Shown: positions 1 to 5,141 of the stretch, piece by piece
Numbering within the stretch: position 1 is the first letter of the stretch
How the letters are laid out: the number at the start of each line of letters is the position of its first letter
Origin: Deltaproteobacteria bacterium
GTDB lineage: Bacteria; Desulfobacterota; Syntrophobacteria; B119-G9
NCBI GenBank assembly: GCA_003646715.1
Contig: QMLL01000052.1
Span: 1 to 8,689 of the forward strand
Length of the DNA stretch: 8,689 bases
Direction: 5' to 3'
The notes under the pieces: generated by a model
Databases searched by the model: none
What the model saw: only the letters and a program-made list of their open reading frames with translations
What the model was told of the DNA's origin: nothing
Program-made: the position numbers and the translations under genes

Positions 1-24
1 AAATTCTATAGTCTGTGCATTCAT
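1..24 (-). CDS. Possible start of the next flagellar gene (fliO-like?), cut by window edge
   Basis: On the minus strand, 48 bases after the fliN stop codon, an ATG opens a frame reading MNAQTIEF up to the window edge. A weak purine-rich stretch (GAGATTGAG) lies just before it. In many flagellar operons fliN is followed by fliO and fliPQR, so a fliO-type gene is expected here. Eight codons are far too few to identify a protein; the identity is inferred from gene order only. Confidence 0.3.
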
Positions 25-72
25 CTCAATCTCTGTTTTGTAAATGGTATTTCTGTCAAGTAAACTTTATTC

Positions 73-555
73 TTATCTGAGTTGCTGAACTCTTTCCATG
101 GGACTGATTATGTCCGTTAAACGAATGCCAAACTTTTCGTTCACCACCACAACTTCGCCCCTGGCAATCAATTTGTTGTTGACGAGTATTTCCATCGGTT
201 CACCGGCCAATTTGTTCAATTCGATCACTGACCCTTGCCCCAGTTGAAGCAGGTCATTGATAAGGAGCTTTGTTCTTCCAACCTCCACTGAGACTTCAAG
301 AGGAATATCAAGAAGAAAGTCGAGGTCTCGTTTGATACATTTCTCATCTTTTTCATTTTTTATCTGTTCGAAGTCGTGGGCGCTGTCGGCATCTGAAACA
401 CTTTCCGCTTCTTCGGTATTGGTGTCAGGCGCATCAACGGCTTCAGTCAATTCTTCGCTGACAGCGTCGTTTTTAACTTCGTCATTATCTTCAAGCGGAA
501 CGTCCTGAATTTCCACTTCGTTCTGTTTTTCCTCGGCTATATTTTCTGGGCTCAT
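73..555 (-). CDS. fliN: Flagellar motor switch protein FliN
   Basis: C-ring (switch complex) component at the cytoplasmic base of the flagellum, where it works with FliM and FliG to set rotation direction and with the export apparatus to dock substrates. The C-terminal SpoA domain covers about residues 78-155, with the family pattern LLDIPLEVSVEVGRT, then DLLQLGQGSVIEL, GEPMEILVNNKLIARGEVV and FGIRLTDI. The 160 residues exceed a minimal FliN because the first ~75 residues form a strongly acidic, low-complexity extension rich in Glu, Asp, Ala and Ser, probably disordered. The ATG at 555 has a strong Shine-Dalgarno, GGAGG with a 7-base spacer. It lies 22 bases after fliM as the last complete gene of the motor operon. 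Confident call; the role of the acidic extension is unknown. Confidence 0.96.
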   Translation of the reverse strand: MSPENIAEEKQNEVEIQDVPLEDNDEVKNDAVSEELTEAVDAPDTNTEEAESVSDADSAHDFEQIKNEKDEKCIKRDLDFLLDIPLEVSVEVGRTKLLINDLLQLGQGSVIELNKLAGEPMEILVNNKLIARGEVVVVNEKFGIRLTDIISPMERVQQLR

Positions 556-577
556 GCTCTGTCCTCCTTTTAAGCTC

Positions 578-1570
578 TTATAGTTTTGGAGTCTCTATAT
601 ACTCGTCTATTTTAATTGCGATGTTTCCTTTATGTATTCCACACTTTGCTTTGAATTTCGGAACACCTTCAACCATTGCTATCAAAGGATCAGAGGAATC
701 TTTATCTAGGATTATTGTGTCACCAATGTCCAGGTTTATTAAATCTTTACCGAGTATTGTTGTACGCCCCAATTCTACGGAAATCTCTACCGGACTTTCA
801 TAAAGCCTCTCTTTAAGACGCCTGATCCATGTTTCGTCAATCTCAAACTGATCACTCTGGTAGCCGGCGTGTAACTTAGAGCGTATCGGTTCGATGTTGG
901 AATACGGGATGCAAAAAATGACTGTTCCACCTACATCTTCTACTTCCACGTTAAATGAAACTTGAATCACGATATCAGTTGGCGGAACGATGGATGCGAA
1001 CTGAGGATTAATTTCTGATCTTATGTACACTGTGGAAATTTCATATACCGGTTTCCATGCCGTGTTCCATTCTTCAATCATGTTATCGATTACTTTCTTG
1101 ATGATACGGTTCTCTATCGCCGTAAATTCCCTTCCCTCCACCTTTATTGAAGTTTTCGTAATTTGACTGCTTCCGAAAAAGCAGTCTATGAGCAAAAAAA
1201 CAAGCTTACTGTCCACTATGAGTAGCTCATGTCCTCTAAGCGGTTCCATCTTCAAAATGTGGAGGCTTGACGGTATAGGTGAATTCTTTATAAATTCCCC
1301 GAATTTTAAAGTTTTTATTGATCCGTAAGTCACTTCCACCAGTTTTCCCAGCATATTGGACAGAGAAGTCCTGGTTAGCCTTGCAAATCTCTCGCCTATT
1401 ATTTCGAGAGTGGGCATTCTGCCCCGGACAATTCTATCCTGACTTGCGAGGTCATACGGTTTTATGTCGCCTTCGGCTTCGAGGGCTTCGTCCGACTCCG
1501 ATTCTATTTCGCCGTCAGTCAGTCCTCGTAACAGCGCATCAACTTCGTCTTGGGAGAGTATGTTTTCCAT
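578..1570 (-). CDS. fliM: Flagellar motor switch protein FliM
   Basis: C-ring protein that binds phosphorylated CheY, contacts FliG above and FliN below, and so switches rotor direction. The 330 residues are normal for the family. Residues 4-14 (ILSQDEVDALL) are the CheY-P-binding N-terminal motif, followed by an acidic linker (20-36). The CheC-like middle domain spans roughly 45-235, starting at the YDLASQDRIVRGRMPTLEII stretch, and a SpoA domain spans roughly 255-325 (SPVEISVELGRTTILGKDL). The middle-domain GGxG motif, known to contact FliG, reads GSSQ at 133-136, so it is not the canonical form. The start lies 12 bases after the fliL stop, with only a weak purine-rich site (AAGAAG) before the ATG. 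Presence of the N-terminal motif implies CheY-controlled switching, although no che gene lies in the window. Confidence 0.97.
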   Translation of the reverse strand: MENILSQDEVDALLRGLTDGEIESESDEALEAEGDIKPYDLASQDRIVRGRMPTLEIIGERFARLTRTSLSNMLGKLVEVTYGSIKTLKFGEFIKNSPIPSSLHILKMEPLRGHELLIVDSKLVFLLIDCFFGSSQITKTSIKVEGREFTAIENRIIKKVIDNMIEEWNTAWKPVYEISTVYIRSEINPQFASIVPPTDIVIQVSFNVEVEDVGGTVIFCIPYSNIEPIRSKLHAGYQSDQFEIDETWIRRLKERLYESPVEISVELGRTTILGKDLINLDIGDTIILDKDSSDPLIAMVEGVPKFKAKCGIHKGNIAIKIDEYIETPKL

Positions 1571-1582
1571 ATTTTAGTCTTC

Positions 1583-2074
1583 TTATTGCACCAAAAATTC
1601 GGTGAAAAATACTTGGTTAACCCTACCTGTTTGAAGATGTTTATTAACAATTTTTTGAATTTCGCTTTTTAATTTTTTCTTACCCATTGGCGAAATAACT
1701 TCGTCGTATGTTTTGCTTGTTAAATACATAATTATAGAATCACTGATACTGGGCAATTTCTCTGTTATTTCCTTCTCTACTTTTTTCTCCGAAAGGTTGA
1801 GTACTATCCTGACTTTAAGGTATCGTCTTGTATCGGGATCAATAAGATTTACAAGATAGGGATTCAAAGGCATAGCTGTCAGTTTTTCAGATGAACCTTT
1901 AGGGGCAACCTCAACCGCTTTTTTAGTCTCAGCATTCCCTGCCTTTTTTGCCTTGAAAAACTTGATGTACCCGAAAGCACCTCCGCCTCCTAATAACATG
2001 AGCACAAGTAAAATCAGGATGAGCTTCTTGGAGGACTTTTTTTCTTTTTTTTCTCCCTTATCTTTCTCAGCCAT
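1583..2074 (-). CDS. fliL: Flagellar basal body-associated protein FliL
   Basis: Single-pass inner-membrane protein that associates with the stator and supports motor torque. The layout is a short Lys/Glu-rich cytoplasmic N-terminus (1-17), a transmembrane helix at about 18-36 with a Gly-rich end, a linker, and a periplasmic FliL domain from about residue 65 to the end. That domain holds typical features: MPLNPYLVNLID, RRYLKVRIVLNLS, ITEKLPSISDSII, and a C-terminal VNQVFFTEFLVQ. The 163 residues match family size. The start has a clear Shine-Dalgarno (AAGGAG, 6-base spacer). It sits between the second motB gene (10-base gap) and fliM (12-base gap), the usual position next to the stator and switch genes. 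Codons ~7-13 contain A8 and A7 runs that could be prone to slippage. Confidence 0.94.
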   Translation of the reverse strand: MAEKDKGEKKEKKSSKKLILILLVLMLLGGGGAFGYIKFFKAKKAGNAETKKAVEVAPKGSSEKLTAMPLNPYLVNLIDPDTRRYLKVRIVLNLSEKKVEKEITEKLPSISDSIIMYLTSKTYDEVISPMGKKKLKSEIQKIVNKHLQTGRVNQVFFTEFLVQ

Positions 2075-2084
2075 TTTTTTCTCC

Positions 2085-2783
2085 TTACTGGTTCTTATTC
2101 AAAATAACTATTTCTATCCTTCTGTTTCTGGCTTTATTACCTTCCGTGGTATTTGGAACAATGGGTCTTGTGTCGCCAAATGCAGCTATTTTGAACCTGC
2201 TGGATGGCATGGCACGGACTCTGGTAAAATATTCAAGCACACTCAATGCCCTTGCCCCTGATAGTTCCCAGTTTGATGGAAACTGAGCAGTTTTGATTGG
2301 CGTGTTATCGCTGTGTCCTTCGATTGAGATTTTATTATTGCACTGATCCAGGAAGTCACCGATAACATCGAGGAGTTCTCTGGACTTCGGGGTCAGTGTT
2401 GCTTTGCCCTTTTCAAAAAGTATCTTATTGGCGATTATCAACACCATTCCCTTGCTCTTTTCAATTATTTTTATATCCCCCGGCTTTATTTCACTTTCTT
2501 TTTTCCTCTGAAGCTCAGATACTCGTGTCATCAGTTCGCTTAATCTGTTGTAGTTCCACTCCTCATCCGGGAGTTCTTTACTTCCGTACCATGCCTGGTG
2601 ATTCATTAAGCCGCTTTTTCCTGGTAACATGCTAAATATTCGTGAAATACTTTGCCTGTCTAATGATGACATTGAAAGCAACAGCACGAAAAATGTTAGC
2701 AATAATGTCATCAAATCGGAAAAGGTTACAACCCATCCAGCGATCTCTTCGCTTCCGCTTTCTTCTTGTTCGTTCTCGGCCAT
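2085..2783 (-). CDS. motB: Flagellar stator protein MotB (canonical copy, OmpA-like)
   Basis: Stator B subunit: forms the ion channel with MotA and anchors it to peptidoglycan. One transmembrane helix at about 16-38 carries the TFSDLMTLLLTFFVLLLSM signature; Asp23 corresponds to the essential ion-binding Asp of MotB/PomB. A plug/linker region is followed by an OmpA-like domain at about 112-228. Its peptidoglycan-binding motif is intact: GHSDNTPIKT with Asp159, NWELSGARA with Arg178, and RNRRIEI at 219-225. The 232 residues are on the short side but complete. The start at 2783 is 12 bases after the stop of the other motB; the Shine-Dalgarno is only moderate (AGAGAG, distant). The TFxDL helix resembles sodium-type PomB more than E. 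coli MotB, but ion choice is inferred. The two tandem copies are paralogues, not one split gene, because each has its own TM helix and OmpA domain. Confidence 0.94.
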   Translation of the reverse strand: MAENEQEESGSEEIAGWVVTFSDLMTLLLTFFVLLLSMSSLDRQSISRIFSMLPGKSGLMNHQAWYGSKELPDEEWNYNRLSELMTRVSELQRKKESEIKPGDIKIIEKSKGMVLIIANKILFEKGKATLTPKSRELLDVIGDFLDQCNNKISIEGHSDNTPIKTAQFPSNWELSGARALSVLEYFTRVRAMPSSRFKIAAFGDTRPIVPNTTEGNKARNRRIEIVILNKNQ

Positions 2784-2795
2784 CTGCTTGACTCT

Positions 2796-3581
2796 CTAGT
2801 TTGCCGCTTTTGCCTCGAATAATTTGAAAAAGAATCCCTTATAGTAGTAAGAACTCGGTTTTTTGTTTTCCAAGTATTTGGCAAATTCTTTCAAGTTATC
2901 TATCTTGAGATCCAGGTCTACTCTCCGCTTTTGAGTGGATGTGGCACTGGAAATACTTCCCGAATTAGAATAATCGTTACCCATGCCATACGGTTGAAGT
3001 CTCTTGGCATCTATTCCATAACTTTCCAGGCAGTGTAATGTATTGAGTGCCCTTCTAAGGGATAGCTCCCACAGGTATATGGGATCACCTCTTGTGTTGA
3101 CTTCGGTTGGAGCTGCGTATCCTTCTATCCACAGGGAAAAAGGGTACCGCTTCAGGATTTCAGCCACCTTGGCGAGGATTACCTTTCCAGATTCCGTGAG
3201 CTTGGCGCTTCCGCGTTCGAATAGCAGAGCATTTTTGACCGACATCCTTACCTGTCTGTCTACGATTTTCACCTTGATTTTTGGTGATATCTTCACCTTC
3301 CGTATTATTTCTTCCATCTGTGTTCTTATATTTTCCATGGTTTGGCCGACAAGCGCCTTCCCACCTTTACTTTGCTTGTCTATGAAGCCTCCACCCTTAA
3401 ATTTGTTGAAGGCATCGGTAAGAGATCCCAGGGCAGCTCTCACTCTTTTCTCATCCCGAACTGCCATGGAGTTGAGCATGACAAAGAACGTCAGCAACAG
3501 GGTCACAAGGTCACAAAACGTGAGCATCCAACCCTGAGAAGGTCCTTCGTCGGCATTATTTTTCTTTTTTTTCCTGGCCAT
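2796..3581 (-). CDS. MotB-like stator protein with degenerate peptidoglycan-binding motif
   Basis: Second MotB/OmpA-family protein of the operon, the one immediately downstream of motA (14-base gap). A Lys-rich N-terminus (1-8) is followed by a transmembrane helix at about 17-39 (WMLTFCDLVTLLLTFFVML); Asp24 is the ion-binding Asp position. The periplasmic part contains an OmpA-like fold (about 108-226) with LLFERGSAKLTESGKVIL, WELSLRRAL and KRRVDLDL. However, the usual GHTD motif reads GYAA at 154-157, so the Asp known in OmpA-like domains to bind diaminopimelate is missing, while the Arg (R177) remains. A basic, aromatic C-terminal tail (about 227-261) is additional to the domain. An A8 tract lies at codons 4-6. 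The Shine-Dalgarno is AAGGA close to the ATG. It is clearly a stator-B homologue; whether it makes a working stator or a modulatory subunit is open. Confidence 0.9.
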   Translation of the reverse strand: MARKKKKNNADEGPSQGWMLTFCDLVTLLLTFFVMLNSMAVRDEKRVRAALGSLTDAFNKFKGGGFIDKQSKGGKALVGQTMENIRTQMEEIIRKVKISPKIKVKIVDRQVRMSVKNALLFERGSAKLTESGKVILAKVAEILKRYPFSLWIEGYAAPTEVNTRGDPIYLWELSLRRALNTLHCLESYGIDAKRLQPYGMGNDYSNSGSISSATSTQKRRVDLDLKIDNLKEFAKYLENKKPSSYYYKGFFFKLFEAKAAN

Positions 3582-3595
3582 CTTTCCTTATTCTC

Positions 3596-4360
3596 TTATT
3601 CAAACTGGCTTTTGCGTTCACTGGGTGGCAAGAACGCATTTAGCTTCTGCTCTACAATTCTTGGATTTTCTCCTACAGCAAGTGCAATTACTCCGTTTAC
3701 TATCAATTCCTTTACCAGGACTTCTTCCTTACTCCTCGTTTTCAACTTACCGGCCATAGGAATAAACACGAGGTTGGCCATTATTGCTCCATAGAAAGTT
3801 GTAAGAAGTGCTACAGCCATGGCCGGACCAATGGTACTTGGGTCTTCCATAGACTGTAACATCTGCACTAACCCGATAAGGGTTCCGATCATTCCCATGG
3901 CTGGGGCAAATGACCCCATAGTGTTGAAAATTTCAGCCCCAAATTGATGCCGGTCTCTTATAAAATCAATCTCCGTTTCAAGAAGGTCCCTTATGGATTC
4001 GGGTTCCATGCCATCGATGGTAAGTTGCAATCCCTTGACCAGGAAAGGATCGTTCACATTTTTCAATTCTCCTTCCAGCGCCAAAACGCCTTCACGCCTG
4101 CATTTTCCGGCAAAATCGATGAATCGGGGTATGAGTTCTCCCGCGGACGGTATGCTGGCAAAAAAGACATTCTTGACCACCTTGAAAACCCCGAGAACGT
4201 CTTTTAAAGGGTAGTTGATCATAGTGGCGCCAATTGTGCCTCCCACAACGATTAAGAGGGATTGCACATCAATGAACATACCGATTCCGCCACCAAGGAT
4301 TATGGCGACAAAAACAAGGGCGAAAGCTGAAACTATTCCGGCTACGGTTGCAATATCCAT
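3596..4360 (-). CDS. motA: Flagellar stator protein MotA (PomA-like)
   Basis: Stator A subunit: four-helix inner-membrane protein whose cytoplasmic loop pushes on FliG. With the ATG at 4360 the protein is 254 residues, the normal MotA/PomA length, and begins MDIATVAGIV as in relatives. An in-frame TTG at 4453 would add 31 residues that lie on the promoter and is rejected. Helices are at about 4-22, 33-50, 145-170 and 178-201. The cytoplasmic loop holds the charged AGKCRREGVLALEGEL segment (84-99), typical of the FliG-contact region. Helix 3 has the conserved Pro153 and MGMIGTLIGL, with Thr160 at the position that is Thr in sodium-driven PomA and Ala in E. coli MotA; helix 4 has AVALLTTFYGA. 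First gene of the motor operon, with a short AGGG ribosome site 9 bases upstream of the ATG. Confidence 0.96.
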   Translation of the reverse strand: MDIATVAGIVSAFALVFVAIILGGGIGMFIDVQSLLIVVGGTIGATMINYPLKDVLGVFKVVKNVFFASIPSAGELIPRFIDFAGKCRREGVLALEGELKNVNDPFLVKGLQLTIDGMEPESIRDLLETEIDFIRDRHQFGAEIFNTMGSFAPAMGMIGTLIGLVQMLQSMEDPSTIGPAMAVALLTTFYGAIMANLVFIPMAGKLKTRSKEEVLVKELIVNGVIALAVGENPRIVEQKLNAFLPPSERKSQFE

Positions 4361-4436
4361 CTCATGAAACCCTAACTTAAGTGCTATCCAAATTAAACTT
4401 GCCGTCTCTAAATCATGATGGTTCGGTGTTGGAGGT

Positions 4437-4453
4437 AGCAATAGGTATGCCAA
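4437..4453 (-). promoter_or_regulatory. Sigma-54 (RpoN) promoter for the motA operon
   Basis: Read on the minus strand the site is TTGGCATACCTATTGCT. It matches the sigma-54 consensus YTGGCAcgrnnnTTGCW at all TGGCA and TTGCW positions, with exactly 10 bases between the -24 GG and -12 GC. Transcription would start about 12 bases past the GC, near 4426, giving a leader of ~65 bases before the motA ATG at 4360. Sigma-54 control of flagellar genes is well established in several proteobacterial groups. It implies an enhancer-binding activator (FleQ/FlgR type), not encoded in this window. Confidence 0.8.
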
Positions 4454-4500
4454 GACATTATTGGACTATATCTGGGAAAATTCATCTCTGTAATCCATGC

Positions 4501-4513
4501 AATGCTGCGCATT
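4501..4513. promoter_or_regulatory. Short palindrome upstream of the sigma-54 promoter
   Basis: AATGC-TGC-GCATT is a 5-bp inverted repeat with a 3-base centre, located about 50-60 bases upstream of the -24 element of the motA promoter. Sigma-54 activators bind dyad sites upstream of their promoters, usually somewhat further away, so it could be an operator half. It is short enough to occur by chance, and no second copy was seen. Confidence 0.2.
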
Positions 4514-4630
4514 TTTAGAGTTTTCATGGAATTAATTGAATGTTCCCTAAAAACTAATTATTATCTCGGCTGTCTGGTTAACAAAACGTGAAACCCAAGG
4601 GGAAGTGATGACTACAACCAATAACGCTGG

Positions 4631-4733
4631 ATTCCTGCCTCCGCAGGAATGACAGGGGAGTAATGCAGGAATGACAGAGGGGTTTCAAGGGTGACAGAAA
4701 GGATTAGTGCAGAAATGAAAAAAGGGTAATGCA
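4631..4733. repeat. REP/dRS3-like inverted repeat followed by degenerate ~22-bp tandem copies
   Basis: At 4631-4650 the sequence ATTCCTGCCTCCGCAGGAAT is a palindrome with an 8-bp perfect stem (ATTCCTGC / GCAGGAAT) and a CTCC loop. From 4646 the right half is repeated with decay: GGAATGACAGGGGAGTAATG (unit 4646-4667), GGAATGACAGAGGGGTTTCA (4668-4687), AGGGTGACAGAAAGGATTAG (unit 4688-4711) and GAAATGAAAAAAGGGTAATG (unit 4712-4733). Units are 20-24 bases, mostly ending TGCA. A further fragment ATTCCCGCGAAAG at 4762-4774, followed by ATGACC, resembles the same class of element with part of its right arm lost. The form ATT(C/T)-rich arm, N8, arm resembles Neisseria dRS3 repeats and REP-like elements of other genomes; homology is not claimed. 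Confidence 0.7.
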
Positions 4734-5036
4734 CGAACGGGAGATGGATAATATTAACGGTATTCCCGCGAAAGTCATGACCGAGCTGGGCTTGGCGGAA
4801 ATCCAGGCCCTTGAGGTGGCAAACAAACTCAATAGAACTTCCTTACCTCGATCCTTGAAAAGTACGTTTTATATAAGAGTCAGCAATTCTGTTCTTAAAG
4901 GGAAAAGCGTCATTAAATCCGACAGGGGGTAGAGATTTTGACAATCCCAGACCAGTATGTGGTAGGCTATCATTATACCGCACTTGCTCATAAATTGGGT
5001 CACAACGCCACTTATTCTGATCAAAAGATTGCTTGA
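4729..5036 (+). pseudogene. Possible decayed small gene between the two operons (unrecognised)
   Basis: A frame of 67 codons runs from an ATG at 4729 to a TAG at 4930-4932 (contains VMTELGLAEIQALEVANKLN). Its -1 frame stays open past that stop from 4917 and ends at a TGA at 5034-5036, giving about 35 codons after the stop (for example ILTIPDQYVVGYHYTALAHK). The two together could be one ~100-residue gene broken by a frameshift. The first frame begins inside the degenerate repeats and has no properly spaced ribosome site, and I recognise neither part. A separate 14-codon frame at 4608-4652 has a good Shine-Dalgarno (AAGGGG, 5-base spacer) and ends inside the palindrome, as if an older gene start had been interrupted there. 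Chance open frames are an equally good explanation. Confidence 0.25.
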
Positions 5037-5141
5037 AAAATTGATTTATTTGGTAGAGTATTTAAACATATCTAGTATTATTGAAGTTTAGTGTTTGAAA
5101 TTTCATTGCGTTGGTGAACATTTTCAAAAGAGATTTTGGGG

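Larger units (their letters stand above)
4454..5141. other. Divergent intergenic region between flagellar operon and splB-like operon
   Basis: About 690 bases upstream of the motA promoter with no confident gene. Contents seen: the palindrome near 4501, the inverted repeat and tandem copies at 4631-4733, the doubtful reading frames at 4608-5036, and an AT-rich stretch at about 5030-5120 directly before the radical-SAM gene, which should hold that gene's promoter. A perfect TTGACA occurs at 4938-4943 but has no good -10 hexamer at 16-18 bases. I found no convincing sigma-70 promoter, terminator, tRNA or riboswitch. Confidence 0.5.

Noticed and set aside
2085..3581. One motB split by a frameshift
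   Set aside because: Each of the two frames has its own start, transmembrane helix and complete OmpA-like domain, so they are two genes.
3043..3794. Plus-strand open frames opposite the first motB and motA
   Set aside because: They are antisense shadows of well-supported stator genes, without ribosome sites or recognisable domains.
4361..4453. 31-residue N-terminal extension of MotA from an in-frame TTG at 4453
   Set aside because: The TTG lies inside the sigma-54 promoter, the extension has no family similarity by eye, and MDIAT at 4360 is the usual MotA start with normal length.
4501..4518. Rho-independent terminator formed by the AATGC/GCATT dyad followed by T residues
   Set aside because: The stem is only 5 bp with a 3-base loop and a short T run, and no gene ends just before it on the plus strand.
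4631..4740. CRISPR array
   Set aside because: The repeats are contiguous, degenerate and without unique spacers of regular length, and no cas gene is present.
4938..4968. Sigma-70 promoter from the perfect TTGACA at 4938
   Set aside because: The best -10 candidates (TAGGCT at 19 bases, TATCAT at 25 bases) are poorly matched or badly spaced.
5136..5141. TTG start two codons before the radical-SAM ATG
   Set aside because: The purine-rich ribosome site at 5126-5133 would be only 2 bases away; the ATG at 5142 has correct spacing.
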